This document shows, one piece after another, positions 56,901 through 64,000 of a DNA stretch of 64,000 bases. The stretch's first letter is position 1. Each line of letters opens with the position of its first letter. This DNA is from Streptomyces sp. CB02923. GTDB taxonomy: Bacteria > Actinomycetota > Actinomycetes > Streptomycetales > Streptomycetaceae. Location: contig NZ_LWKZ01000023.1 of assembly GCF_001905005.1 (NCBI RefSeq), forward strand, positions 558,001 to 622,000, read 5' to 3'. Position numbers and translations under genes: made by a program. A model generated the notes under the pieces. The model was given only the letters and a program-made list of their open reading frames with translations. It was not told the DNA's origin and made no database searches.

Positions 56901-59900
56901 GGTGCGCAGGCTGTGATCGAGGCGTGCGATGTGACCGATGCGGCGTCTGTGGCCGATCTGGTCGCGCGTCATGCGCCGACAGCTGTGGTGCACACGGCCG
57001 GTGTTCTGGACGATGGTGTGGTGGAGTCGCTGACTGCGGAGCGGTTGTCGGGTGTGCTGCGTCCGAAGGTGGACGCGGCGTGGAATCTGCACGAGGCGAC
57101 CAGGGATCTGGATCTGGACGCGTTCGTGGTGTTCTCGTCCGTGGCGGGCACGGTCGGCAGTCCCGGTCAGGCCAACTACGCGGCGGGCAACGCCTTCCTG
57201 GACGCGCTGGCTCAGCACCGTAAGGCGGCGGGTCTGCCTGCGGTGTCCCTGGCCTGGGGCCCGTGGTCGCAGGACAGCGGCATGACCGGCACCCTCACCG
57301 AAGCCGACATCCAGCGCATCGCCCGTCAGGGGATGCCGCCGCTGTCCGCCGAGGAGGGCCTGGCGCTCTTCGACGCCGCACTCGCGGGCACCGAGCCCAT
57401 GGCGCTCCCGGTCCGCTTCGACCTGCCGGGCCTGCGCGAACAGGGCGACATCCCCTCGCTGCTGCGCGGCCTGATCAGGACCCGCGCCCGGCGCTCGGCG
57501 GTCGCCGGCTCGGCCGCGGTCGCCGGCCTGGTGGGACGCCTGTCCGGACTGGGCACGGTGGAACGGCGCGAAGCGCTGCTGGACCTGGTGCGCGCCCAGA
57601 TCGCGGTGGTCCTGGGCCACGCGAGCCCGGAGACGGTCGACCCGGACCGGGCCTTCCAGGACCTCGGATTCGACTCCCTGACCGCGGTCGAGCTGCGCAA
57701 CCGGCTCAACAAGGCGACGGGCATGCGCCTCTCGGCCACCGCCGTCTTCGACTACCCCACGGCCGGGACGATGGTCGACCACCTGCTGGACGAGCTGTTC
57801 AGCGCCGACGCGGTGGCGGAAGAGACGCTGCTGCCGGTCCGGGCGCAGGTGGCCGCGGCCGACGACCCGGTCGTGATCGTCGGCATGAGCTGCCGCTACC
57901 CGGGCGGGGTCGCCTCGCCCGAGGACCTGTGGCGGCTGGTGTCGGACGGCACGGACGCCGTCTCGGACTTCCCGGCCGACCGCGGCTGGGACGTGGAGTC
58001 GCTCTACAGCCCCGACCCCGAGGCGCTCGGCACCTCGTACACGCGCTCCGGCGGGTTCCTGCACGAGGCGGGGGACTTCGACCCCGAGTTCTTCGGGATG
58101 AGTCCCCGGGAGGCACTGGCGACGGACTCGCAGCAGCGGCTCCTGCTGGAGACCACCTGGGAGGCCCTCGAACGGGCGGGCCTCGACCCGACCACGCTGC
58201 GGGGCAGCCGTACGGGCGTCTTCGCGGGCGTGATGTACACCGACTACAGCGAGATCATGGTCGGCGACCAGTACGAGGGCTACCGGAGCAACGGCAGCGC
58301 CGCCAGCATCGCTTCCGGCCGGGTGTCGTACACGTTCGGTTTCGAGGGTCCGGCCGTCACGGTGGACACGGCGTGCTCGTCGTCGCTGGTGGCCCTGCAC
58401 CTGGCGGCGCAGGCACTGCGGTCCGGCGAGTGCTCGCTGGCCATGGCGGGCGGCGTGACGGTGATGTCGACGCCGACGACGTTCGTGGACTTCTCGCGGC
58501 AGCGGGGCCTGTCGGCGGACGGCCGGTGCAAGTCCTTCGCCGACGCGGCCGACGGTGTCGGCTGGGGCGAGGGCGTCGGCATGCTGGTGCTGGAGCGTCT
58601 GTCGGACGCGCGCCGCAACGGGCACCGGGTGCTGGCGACGGTCCGTGGCAGTGCGGTCAACCAGGACGGCGCGTCCAATGGCCTGACGGCGCCGAACGGT
58701 CCGTCGCAGCAGCGGGTGATCCGGCAGGCGCTGGCGAGTGCCGGTCTGTCGGCGGCCGATGTCGACGCGGTGGAGGCGCACGGTACGGGTACGACGCTGG
58801 GCGACCCGATCGAGGCGCAGGCCCTGCTGGCCACGTATGGCCAGGCACGGCCGGACGACCGTCCGCTGCTGCTGGGTTCGGTGAAGTCCAACATCGGACA
58901 CGCGCAGGCGGCGTCGGGTGTCGCGGGCATCATCAAGATGGTGCTGGCCATGCACCACGGTGTGCTGCCCCGGACGCTGCATGTGGATGAGCCGTCGTCG
59001 CACGTGGACTGGAGTGCGGGCGCCGTCGAGCTCCTGACCTCCGAGACGCAGTGGCCGCAGGGTGACGGGCCGCGTCGTGCGGGTGTCTCCTCCTTCGGCG
59101 TCAGCGGCACGAACGCGCACGTCATCCTGGAACAGCCCGAACCGGTCACGGCCGACACCGCACCGCACGTCCCGGTGACCGAACCCGGCGCGCTGGCGTG
59201 GGTGCTGTCCGGCCGGACCGAGGCCGCGCTGCGCGGCCAGGCCACACGCCTGCTGCCCCTGGCCGCCGGCCGTGACGCCCTGCCCGCGCAGGACATCGGC
59301 CACTCGCTGGTGACGGGACGGTCGAAGTTCGCCCACCGCGCGGTGGTGTGGGGCGAGGACCGCGGCGCCCTGCTGCGTGCCCTGTCCGCACTCGCGGCGG
59401 GCGAGACCGACCCCGGTCTGGCGGAGGGCTCCGCCGGTACGGGGAAGTCGGCCTTCCTCTTCTCGGGGCAGGGTTCGCAGCGTCTGGGGATGGGCCGGGA
59501 GCTGTACGGCCGTTACCCGGTGTTCGCGGAGGCGTTCGACGCGGTATGTGCCGCTCTGGACGAGCACCTGGAGCGTCCTCTGCGGGACGTCGTCTGGGGC
59601 GAGGACGCGGAGCTGCTGAACCAGACCGCGTATGCCCAGGCCGGGCTGTTCGCCATCGAGGTGGCGCTGTACCGGCTGGCGGAGTCGTGGGGAGTCCGCG
59701 CGGACTTCGTGGCCGGACATTCGATCGGTGAGGTCGCCGCGGCGCATGTGGCGGGTGTGTTCTCGCTGCCGGATGCGTGTGCTCTGGTGGCGGCGCGGGG
59801 CCGGCTGATGCAGGACCTGCCTGCGGGCGGCGCGATGGTCGCGGTCCGGGCGACGGAGGAAGAGATCCTTCCGCACCTGGTGGAGGGTGTTTCGATCGCG

Positions 59901-62900
59901 GCGGTCAACGGTCCGTCGTCGGTCGTGGTCTCCGGTGTGGAGGACGCGGTGCTCGCCATCGCGGCGCACTTCGAGGGGGAGGGGCGCAAGACCAGCAGGC
60001 TGCGGGTCTCGCACGCCTTCCACTCGCCGCTCATGGAACCGATGCTCGAAGCATTCCGGGCGGTGGTGGCACGGCTGTCGTTCGGCACGCCGACGATCCC
60101 CGTCGTGTCGAACCTGACGGGCCGGCTCGCCGAGCCCGGACAGCTCGCCGACGCCGACTACTGGGTCAGCCACGTCCGCGAGGCAGTGCGCTTCGTGGAC
60201 GGCACCGAGGCACTGCGGGCGGAAGGAGTCACCCGGTTCCTGGAACTCGGCCCCGACGGCGTGCTGTCGGCGATGGCCCGGGAATCGGCACCGGACGAGG
60301 CCCTGCTCGTCCCCGTCCTGCGCAAGGACCGGCCCGAAGAGACGACACTGCTGGCCGCGCTGGCGCAGCTGCACGTCCGGGGCGCACACGTGGACTGGAC
60401 GGTGCTCTTCGCCGGTTCGGGTGCGCGGTGGGTGGATCTGCCGACGTACGCGTTCCAGCACGAGCGGTTCTGGCCGTCGGGCGGCGCGGCGCGTGCGGGC
60501 GATGTGCGGTCCGCGGGCCTGGGCTCGGCGGGGCACCCGCTGCTGGGTGCGGCCGTGGAACTGGCGGGCACGGGTGGCCTGCTGTTCACGGGCCGGCTGT
60601 CGGTGTCCTCGCACCCGTGGCTGGCGGATCACGTCGTGATGGGATCCGTACTGGTTCCCGGCACCGCGCTGGTGGAGCTGGTGCTGCGGGCGGCCGACGA
60701 GGTCGGCTGCGACCTGCTGGACGAGCTGACGCTGGCCGCGCCCCTGGTACTGCCCGCCTCCGGCGCCGCGGTCCAGGTACAGGTATGGGTCGGCGAGCCC
60801 GAAGACGGGGGACGCCGGCCGGTGTCGGTGCACGCCCGGGAGGGCGAGGGCCCGTGGACGCTGCACGCCGACGGCGCGGTGTCCACCGGGGCCACAGCGG
60901 CCTCCTTCGATGCCGCCGTATGGCCGCCGAAGGGCGCGCAGCCCGTTGACGTGGCGAGTTGCTACGACGAACTCGCCGATGCCGGACTCACGTACGGCCC
61001 GGCCTTCCAGGGCCTGCGGGCCGCCTGGAAGACGGGCGAGGACATCTACGCCGAGGTGACGCTGCCCGAGGGCACCGAAACCGACGCCTACGGTCTGCAC
61101 CCCGCGCTCTTCGACGCCGCGCTGCACGCGGCGGCGCTGAACGGTGGCGAAGCGGGCGGAGTCCCGTTCTCGTGGACCGGAGTGTCGCTGCACGCCTCCG
61201 GCGCCGCGCAGCTCCGCGTCCGGATCCGCGGCGCGGGCAACGCGCTGTCCGTCGCCGTCGCGGACACGTCCGGTGCGCCGGTCGCCTCCGTGGAGTCGCT
61301 GGTGATCCGCCCGCTCTCGGCCGGACAGCTGCGGACCGCCGACCGTGACGCGCTCTTCACCGTCGACTGGGTCCCCGTCCCCCTCACGGACGAGCGCGTC
61401 GAACTCGGCACCGGTCCGGAGGGCGAGCCGCTGCGGACGTACGCCGAACTGGAGTCCCTGACGGACCCGGCCGTGCCCGGAACCGTCCTGGTCACGCCGC
61501 CCGCCGCCACGGCGGAGACGGTGCAGTCCGTGCACGCCGTGACGGCCTGGGCGCTGGAGATGGTGCAGTCGTGGCTGGCCGATGACCGGTTCGCCGCTTC
61601 GCGTCTGGTGTTCGTGACGCGTGGCGCGGTGTCCGGCGAGGACCTCGCGGGCGCCGCCGTCCGCGGCCTGGTGCGGTCGGCCCAGTCGGAGAACCCGGGC
61701 CGCTTCGGCCTGGTGGACCTGGAAGGCGACGCCGATGTGACGGTGCTGCCGCAGGGCCTGGCGACCGACGAGCCCGAACTGCTGGTGCGCCGGAACGAGG
61801 TGCTGGCGGCCCGGCTGACCAGGTCGCAGTCACCGCACACGATGACCTGGGACGCGTCCGGCACGGTGTTGATCACCGGTGGTACGGGTGGTCTGGGCCG
61901 TACGGTCGCCCGGCATCTGGTGGCCGAGCACGGGGTACGCAGTCTGCTGCTGGTCAGCCGGAGGGGCCCGGACGCCGAAGGCGCCGGGGACCTCGTGGCC
62001 GAACTTCAGGGCAGCGGTGCCGAAGCCGTCGTCGAAGCGTGCGACGTGACCGATGCGGCCGCTGTGGCCGACCTGGTCGCCCGTCACGCGCCCACGGCCG
62101 TGGTGCACACGGCCGGTGTCCTGGACGACGGTGTGGTGGAGTCGCTGACTCCGGAGCGCCTGGCAGGGGTGCTGCGTCCGAAGGTGGACGCGGCCTGGAA
62201 CCTGCACGAGGCGACCAGGGAACTCGACCTGAACGCGTTCGTGGTGTTCTCCTCCGTGGCCGGTACGGTCGGCAGTGCGGGCCAGGCCAACTACGCGGCG
62301 GGCAACGCCTTCCTGGACGCCCTGGCACACCACCGCCGTGCGGCGGGCCTGCCCGCGGTGTCCCTGGCCTGGGGCCCCTGGTCGCAGGACAGCGGCATGA
62401 CCGGAAACCTCACCGAAACCGACGTGCAGCGCATGGCCCGTTCGGGCATGCCGCCGCTGTCCGCCGAGGAGGGTGTGGCGCTCTTCGACGCCGCACTCGG
62501 CAGCGCCGAAGCCATGGCGCTCCCGGTCCGCTTCGACCTGGCGGTACTCCGTGAGCAGGGCGAGGTGCCCCCGCTGCTGCGCGGCCTGATCCGTACGAAG
62601 ACCCGCCGGGCCGGCGCCGCCGCGGCATCCGCCATCGCGCAGAGCCTGACCGGGCTGCCCGCGGCGGAGCGGCGCGAGGCGCTGCTCGATCTCGTACGTG
62701 CCCAGGTCGCAGCGGTCCTGGGCCACGCGAGCCCGGAGACGGTCGACCCGGACCGCGCCTTCCAGGACCTCGGATTCGACTCCCTCACCGCGATCGAGCT
62801 CCGCAACCTGCTGGGCAAGGCCACCGGGCTGCGGCTCCCGGCGACGACCGTCTTCGACTATCCGACGGCCGACGCCCTGGCAGGGCACTTCCTCGACGAA

Positions 62901-64000
62901 CTGTTCGGCACGGAGACCGCGACGCCGGTACCGGTGTCCGCCCTCCCGTCCCTGACGGACGACCCGGTCGTGATCGTCGGCATGAGCTGCCGCTTCCCCG
63001 GCGGGGTCGCCTCGCCCGAGGACCTGTGGCACCTGGTGTCCGAAGGGGTGGACGCCGTCTCGGCCTTCCCCACCGACCGGGGCTGGCAGATCGACGACAC
63101 CTACGACCCCGACCGCGAGGGCGCCATCGCCACCCGCTCCGGCGGATTCCTCCACGACGCGGCGGAGTTCGACCCCGAGTTCTTCGGGATGAGTCCCCGG
63201 GAGGCCCTGACCACCGATGCCCAGCAGCGACTGCTGCTGGAGACGTCCTGGGAGGCGCTGGAGCGCGCCGGAATGGACCCCGCCACGCTGCGCGGCAGCC
63301 GTACGGGCGTCTTCGCCGGCGTGATGTACAGCGACTACTCGACGCTGCTCTCCGGGCGCGAGTTCGAGGGCTACCAGGGCAGCGGCAGCGCGGGCAGCAT
63401 CGCTTCCGGCCGGGTGTCGTACACGTTCGGTTTCGAGGGTCCGGCCGTCACGGTGGACACGGCGTGCTCGTCGTCGCTGGTGTCCCTGCACCTGGCCGCG
63501 CAGGCACTGCGGTCCGGTGAGTGCACGCTGGCGCTCGCGGGCGGTGTGACGGTGATGTCGACGCCGCTGACCTTCGTGGAGTTCTCCCGCCAGGGCGGTC
63601 TCTCCCAGGACGGTCGCTGCAAGGCGTTCGCCGACACCGCCGACGGTGTCGGCTGGGCCGAAGGCGCTGGAATCCTGGTGCTGGAGCGTCTGTCGGACGC
63701 GCGCCGCAACGGGCACCGGGTGCTGGCCACGGTGCGTGGCAGCGCCGTGAACCAGGACGGTGCGTCGAACGGCCTGACGGCCCCGAATGGTCCGTCGCAG
63801 CAGCGGGTGATCCGGCAGGCGCTGGCGAGCGCGGGCCTGTCGGCGGCGGATGTCGACGCGGTGGAGGCGCACGGTACGGGTACGACGCTGGGCGACCCGA
63901 TCGAGGCGCAGGCGCTGCTGGCCACCTACGGTCAGGAGCGGCCGGAGGACCGGCCGCTGCTGCTGGGTTCGGTGAAGTCCAACATCGGACACGCGCAGGC
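47922..64000 (+). CDS. pimS1: Type I modular PKS (PimS1-like, modules 1-4), truncated at right edge
   Basis: Open from ATG 47922 (MSNEEKLREYLKRAIADLHE, a docking start) to the window end with no stop, 5359 complete codons. Module order: KS-AT-KR-ACP; KS-AT-DH-KR-ACP; KS-AT-DH-KR-ACP; then a fourth KS, cut. All three ATs are malonyl type (GHSIGE or GHSVGE, with HAFH). All three KRs are B-type (GVLDDGV). The two DHs keep HxxxGxxxxP. There is no loading module and no ER. This fits pimaricin modules 1-4: one hydroxyl that becomes the lactone oxygen, then polyene alkenes. If module 4 is KS-AT-DH-KR-ACP the full protein would be about 6800 aa, the size I remember for PimS1. Its N-terminal docking sequence implies a separate loading protein (PimS0-like) outside the window. 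It is divergent from the P450. Confidence 0.9.
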   Translation, partial: MSNEEKLREYLKRAIADLHETRQQLDETEAKQREPIAIVSMACRFPGGVRTPEDLWGLLDDGVDAISSFPRNRGWDLDALYHPDPAHQGTSYAREGGFLHEAGEFDPGFFGISPREALAMDPQQRLLLETAWEAVERAGIDPESLAGSRTGVFVGTGHGEYDAEGSRRAEEVGGHLLTGNHISIASGRISYVLGLEGPALTVDTACSSSLVALHLAAHALRRGECTMALVGGATVMSTPKMFVEFARQRGLAPDGRCKPFASGADGTGWSEGVGMLFVERLSDAVRNGHPVLAVLKGSAVNQDGASNGLTAPNGPSQQRVIRQALTGAGLAAADIDAVEAHGTGTTLGDPVEAHALLATYGQQRPADRPVLIGAMKSNIGHTQAAAGIAGVMKMVLAMRHGHLPRTLHLDEPTGHVDWSEGNARLLAEPAPWPEADRPRRAAVSSFGISGTNAHVILEQAPAGEDAPAAEPATRTGGALPWILSARTEGALRSQAERLGRHLRDHTGLEPAAVAHALADTRTLMEHRAVLVSDDREEFLRGLDALAAGRTETGLVSGVAAKASTAFLFAGQGSQRLGMGRGLYAAYPGFAAAFDAVCAELDPHLDRPLRDIVFAEEGSAEAALLDQTAYTQAALFALETALFRLVESWGVTPRFVAGHSIGELTAAHVSGVLTLADAARLVAARGTLMQALPEGGAMVAVQATEEEIRDHLAGHEEHVALAAANGPDSTVISGDEQAVTEIAAHWTAQGRRTKRLRVSHAFHSPHMDGMLEDFARVARGLTFHAPRIPVVSTVTGTLAAEEELRSPDYWVRQVREAVRFCAAVRTLEAEGVTTFVEIGPGGVLTPMVQDCLTTLEEPVLVPLLRTGRPEASAFTEGIATAFAHGVRVDWSARLGAPGTSRAELPTYAFQRQWYWLDPAGPDTGETADTEAGEAGFWAAVEREDLQELSAVLAIDGSEAGSLGSLLPTLSSWRKQRRTQAAADRFSYRTHWAPRTTSNGPAATGHWLVVLPDGTTDDPWTVRLLDALHEQGLHTDVRELPAAHEPGEQVLARPETPVDGVLSLLASDERPHPDLPSVPRGLAATTTLLHALESADIQAPLWCVTRGAVAVDRHDPLGSPVQAQLWGLGRVAALESPQNWGGLVDLPENLDKRAVAALLNTLASEEDQVAIRPAGTFTRRIERITPGGDTGDRWSTHGTVLVTGGTGALGAHLAHWLADAGAEHLVLTGRRGPRAPGAPELAAALTDRGVKVTLAACDAADRDALAAVLADIPADLPLTGVVHAAGVLDDGVLDALTPERFQTVLRPKTTAAQNLHDLTQDLDLDHFVLFSSIVGVLGNAGQANYAAANAHLDALAEQRHQQGLPATSVSWGPWAGEGMATDSDAADRMSRDGLLPMAAAPALAALRQALAQGMTHVTVADIDWSAYAPALTAVRPSPLIGDLPEARRALGPASGPRRERSPLRDRIGALPPAEQEQAILTMVREEAAKVLGHPSPDTVDAVRAFREQGFDSLMSVDLRNRLSATTGLRLPATLLFDHPSSVAVAAYLRSEILGAAGPATVVQASAAALDEPVAIVGMACRFPGGVHSPEALWRLLAEGGDAITPMPADRGWDLDRLYHPDPDHQGTSYARGGGFLEGVAGFDADFFGISPREALVMDPQQRLLLETTWEVLEQAGIDPDSLRGSSTGVFAGTNTQDYGAVLDTAQDETGGHRLTGNAMSVVSGRVSYTFGFEGPAVTVDTACSSSLVALHMAAQALRQGECSLAVAGGVTVMSTPSSFVEFARQRGLAPDGRCKPFASGADGTGWSEGVGLLLVERLSDARRNGHQVLAVVRGSAVNQDGASNGLSAPSGPSQQRVIRQALANAQLTASDVDAVEAHGTGTTLGDPIEAQALLATYGQERPAEQPLLLGAVKSNLGHTQAAAGVAGVMKMVLAMRHGMLPRTLHVDEPTEHVDWTAGAVELLTEHTEWPETGHPRRSAVSAFGISGTNAHVVLELPAATETEAPVTAPDDNDGTTAAHGGAVPLLLSAKSESALRAQAARLHSHLDREPALRLTDIAHTLTTRRTAFAHRAAVRADDHGTALRALAALAAGESDPAVDTGTARTGPDAVLFSGQGSQRIGMGRELHARHPAFAEAFDAVCAALDEHLERPLRDVVWGEDAELLNQTAYAQAGLFAIEVALFRLVESWGVRPQYVAGHSVGEIAAAHVAGVFSLADACALVAARGRLMQALPAGGAMAAIQATEEEVLPHLTEDVALAAVNGPRAMVVSGTEAAVLAVAAHFEAEGRKTTRLRVSHAFHSPLMDPMLADFRAVAEGLSYGEPELAVVSNVSGGLADPGELRTPEYWVTHVRAAVRFSDGIRALCAQGVTRFLELGPDGTLSAMARESLPDGAADRSAPEEPVLVPALRKDRPEETTLLAALTHLHVHGAPIDWSAFRTGQDAHAVDLPTYAFQHQRFWPTPDHTRTGDIGAVGLEATGHPLLSAALELPDGDGLLFTTRLSLTSHPWLAGHSVMGSVLLPGTAFVELAIRAADEVGCDRVDELTLAAPLVLPEHGGVHLQLRVGPADEAGRRTVSARSRTDGDGDHPWVQHATGVLATGPQPATTDVDFAAWPPADAEPVDLTGLYPRLADRGFDYGPHFQGLHTAWRRGDEVFAEVALPTGAEGDAPAYGLHPALLDAALHVVTFNGIDQQVVPFSFEGVSLHASGAAAVRVRVTRHSNDTVSVDVADTTGEPVASIGALVLRTVSADQWESGTNPVARDALFRLQWDSVRLPQAAAAETVAAVGLAADTSHTWRADLIEHFADLDSLAASGPAPGTVLMAPPAATAETVRSVHAVAVRALEMVQSWLADDRFVASRLVFVTRGAVSGEDLAGAAVWGLVRSAQSEHPGRFGLLDLDGDADVALVPRALATDEPQLLVRGGEVLAARLARAQTQQAFAWDASGTVLITGGTGGLGRTVARHLVSEHGVRSLLLVSRRGPGAEGAGELVAELEALGAQAVIEACDVTDAASVADLVARHAPTAVVHTAGVLDDGVVESLTAERLSGVLRPKVDAAWNLHEATRDLDLDAFVVFSSVAGTVGSPGQANYAAGNAFLDALAQHRKAAGLPAVSLAWGPWSQDSGMTGTLTEADIQRIARQGMPPLSAEEGLALFDAALAGTEPMALPVRFDLPGLREQGDIPSLLRGLIRTRARRSAVAGSAAVAGLVGRLSGLGTVERREALLDLVRAQIAVVLGHASPETVDPDRAFQDLGFDSLTAVELRNRLNKATGMRLSATAVFDYPTAGTMVDHLLDELFSADAVAEETLLPVRAQVAAADDPVVIVGMSCRYPGGVASPEDLWRLVSDGTDAVSDFPADRGWDVESLYSPDPEALGTSYTRSGGFLHEAGDFDPEFFGMSPREALATDSQQRLLLETTWEALERAGLDPTTLRGSRTGVFAGVMYTDYSEIMVGDQYEGYRSNGSAASIASGRVSYTFGFEGPAVTVDTACSSSLVALHLAAQALRSGECSLAMAGGVTVMSTPTTFVDFSRQRGLSADGRCKSFADAADGVGWGEGVGMLVLERLSDARRNGHRVLATVRGSAVNQDGASNGLTAPNGPSQQRVIRQALASAGLSAADVDAVEAHGTGTTLGDPIEAQALLATYGQARPDDRPLLLGSVKSNIGHAQAASGVAGIIKMVLAMHHGVLPRTLHVDEPSSHVDWSAGAVELLTSETQWPQGDGPRRAGVSSFGVSGTNAHVILEQPEPVTADTAPHVPVTEPGALAWVLSGRTEAALRGQATRLLPLAAGRDALPAQDIGHSLVTGRSKFAHRAVVWGEDRGALLRALSALAAGETDPGLAEGSAGTGKSAFLFSGQGSQRLGMGRELYGRYPVFAEAFDAVCAALDEHLERPLRDVVWGEDAELLNQTAYAQAGLFAIEVALYRLAESWGVRADFVAGHSIGEVAAAHVAGVFSLPDACALVAARGRLMQDLPAGGAMVAVRATEEEILPHLVEGVSIAAVNGPSSVVVSGVEDAVLAIAAHFEGEGRKTSRLRVSHAFHSPLMEPMLEAFRAVVARLSFGTPTIPVVSNLTGRLAEPGQLADADYWVSHVREAVRFVDGTEALRAEGVTRFLELGPDGVLSAMARESAPDEALLVPVLRKDRPEETTLLAALAQLHVRGAHVDWTVLFAGSGARWVDLPTYAFQHERFWPSGGAARAGDVRSAGLGSAGHPLLGAAVELAGTGGLLFTGRLSVSSHPWLADHVVMGSVLVPGTALVELVLRAADEVGCDLLDELTLAAPLVLPASGAAVQVQVWVGEPEDGGRRPVSVHAREGEGPWTLHADGAVSTGATAASFDAAVWPPKGAQPVDVASCYDELADAGLTYGPAFQGLRAAWKTGEDIYAEVTLPEGTETDAYGLHPALFDAALHAAALNGGEAGGVPFSWTGVSLHASGAAQLRVRIRGAGNALSVAVADTSGAPVASVESLVIRPLSAGQLRTADRDALFTVDWVPVPLTDERVELGTGPEGEPLRTYAELESLTDPAVPGTVLVTPPAATAETVQSVHAVTAWALEMVQSWLADDRFAASRLVFVTRGAVSGEDLAGAAVRGLVRSAQSENPGRFGLVDLEGDADVTVLPQGLATDEPELLVRRNEVLAARLTRSQSPHTMTWDASGTVLITGGTGGLGRTVARHLVAEHGVRSLLLVSRRGPDAEGAGDLVAELQGSGAEAVVEACDVTDAAAVADLVARHAPTAVVHTAGVLDDGVVESLTPERLAGVLRPKVDAAWNLHEATRELDLNAFVVFSSVAGTVGSAGQANYAAGNAFLDALAHHRRAAGLPAVSLAWGPWSQDSGMTGNLTETDVQRMARSGMPPLSAEEGVALFDAALGSAEAMALPVRFDLAVLREQGEVPPLLRGLIRTKTRRAGAAAASAIAQSLTGLPAAERREALLDLVRAQVAAVLGHASPETVDPDRAFQDLGFDSLTAIELRNLLGKATGLRLPATTVFDYPTADALAGHFLDELFGTETATPVPVSALPSLTDDPVVIVGMSCRFPGGVASPEDLWHLVSEGVDAVSAFPTDRGWQIDDTYDPDREGAIATRSGGFLHDAAEFDPEFFGMSPREALTTDAQQRLLLETSWEALERAGMDPATLRGSRTGVFAGVMYSDYSTLLSGREFEGYQGSGSAGSIASGRVSYTFGFEGPAVTVDTACSSSLVSLHLAAQALRSGECTLALAGGVTVMSTPLTFVEFSRQGGLSQDGRCKAFADTADGVGWAEGAGILVLERLSDARRNGHRVLATVRGSAVNQDGASNGLTAPNGPSQQRVIRQALASAGLSAADVDAVEAHGTGTTLGDPIEAQALLATYGQERPEDRPLLLGSVKSNIGHAQ
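48021..52575 (+). other. PKS module D1: KS-AT(malonyl)-KR-ACP
   Basis: KS Cys 48537; AT Ser 49896 (GHSIGELTAAHVSG), HAFH; no DH. KR with LDD, Tyr 51948; ACP Ser 52449 (GFDSLMSVDL). Predicted to make the hydroxyl (C25) that closes the lactone. The malonyl AT argues against a methyl on the neighbouring carbon. Confidence 0.88.
54312..54453 (+). repeat. 142-bp AT block repeated with one difference in module D3
   Basis: Compared by eye with 59522-59663, only one base differs (GGGGTGAGG versus GGGGCGAGG). The surrounding AT sequence diverges more, including at synonymous sites, so this is a recent local copy event. Confidence 0.75.
56736..57180 (+). repeat. KR block shared by modules D2 and D3
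   Basis: From GACGCGTCCGGCACGGTGTT onward the KR matches 61851-62295 closely, including an unusual TTG codon and the run GGTGGTACGGGTGGTCTGGG. The upstream KR structural part (56381-56572 and 61494-61680) is also near-identical. Confidence 0.65.
57861..62907 (+). other. PKS module D3: KS-AT(malonyl)-DH-KR-ACP
   Basis: KS Cys 58374, with the MSPREALATDSQQR variant; AT Ser 59721, HAFH; DH His 60630 (HVVMGSVLVP); B-type KR, Tyr 62292; ACP Ser 62781. Second alkene. In the KR structural half the usual AVWGLVRSAQSE reads AVRGLVRSAQSE (Arg codon at 61662), of unknown effect. Confidence 0.9.
62958..64000 (+). other. PKS module D4: KS only, cut by window edge
   Basis: KS Cys 63465; FGMSPREALTTDAQQR variant, EAHGTGT and KSNIGHAQA at the edge. 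By analogy with the pathway the rest should be AT(malonyl)-DH-KR-ACP, but that is not visible here. Confidence 0.85.

Larger units (their letters stand above)
52626..57800 (+). other. PKS module D2: KS-AT(malonyl)-DH-KR-ACP
   Basis: KS Cys 53142; AT Ser 54510 (GHSVGE), HAFH; DH His 55446 (HSVMGSVLLP); B-type KR, Tyr 57177; ACP Ser 57675. First alkene of the polyene. Confidence 0.9.

Overview
The window is high-GC actinobacterial DNA, almost certainly from a Streptomyces, as shown by codon use strongly biased to G/C in the third position, GTG/TTG starts and LuxR-type pathway regulators. It holds the core of a modular type I polyketide synthase (PKS) cluster. Read by domain content, the PKS matches the 26-membered tetraene macrolide pimaricin (natamycin) and its close relatives. 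That match rests on my reading of domains and motifs and on remembered knowledge of the pimaricin pathway; no database search was run.

Layout: (1) 1-5.9 kb, three regulators on the + strand. Two are large LAL-type LuxR genes (the first cut by the window edge, the second overlapping it by 11 bp), followed by a small PAS-LuxR gene of the PimM type. (2) 5.9-6.24 kb, hairpins and a near-perfect PimM-type operator. (3) 6.2-34.7 kb, one giant six-module PKS gene. (4) 34.7-40.2 kb, a one-module PKS. (5) 40.2-46.3 kb, a one-module PKS ending in a thioesterase. (6) 46.5-47.7 kb, a cytochrome P450 on the - strand, convergent with the thioesterase PKS across a perfect 20-bp-stem hairpin. (7) 47.7-47.9 kb, a divergent promoter region with PimM-like operators and a tandem repeat. 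(8) 47.9 kb to the right edge, a multi-module PKS of which three modules and most of the KS of a fourth lie in the window.

How they work together: the logical assembly order is not the map order. The last gene (pimS1-like) encodes modules 1-4: a KR-only module (the future lactone hydroxyl), then DH-KR modules for the polyene. The six-module gene (pimS2-like) follows as modules 5-10: DH-KR (fourth alkene), KR, methylmalonyl plus KR (the branch later oxidised to a carboxyl in pimaricin), KR, a dead KR (keto/hemiketal carbon), and KR. The single-module genes are modules 11 and 12, both DH-KR, with the thioesterase closing the ring. The P450 is best read as the PimD-type C4-C5 epoxidase. Twelve malonate-derived extensions plus a two-carbon starter give the C26 backbone. 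The loading protein, mycosamine genes, C12 oxidase, transporters and the rest of module 4 must lie outside the window.

Points that stand out are the nystatin/tetramycin-like regulator set beside a pimaricin-like PKS, the catalytically erased KR in the fifth module of the giant gene, blocks of near-identical DNA between modules with an abrupt codon-style shift, and operator-like sites in front of both multi-module PKS genes.
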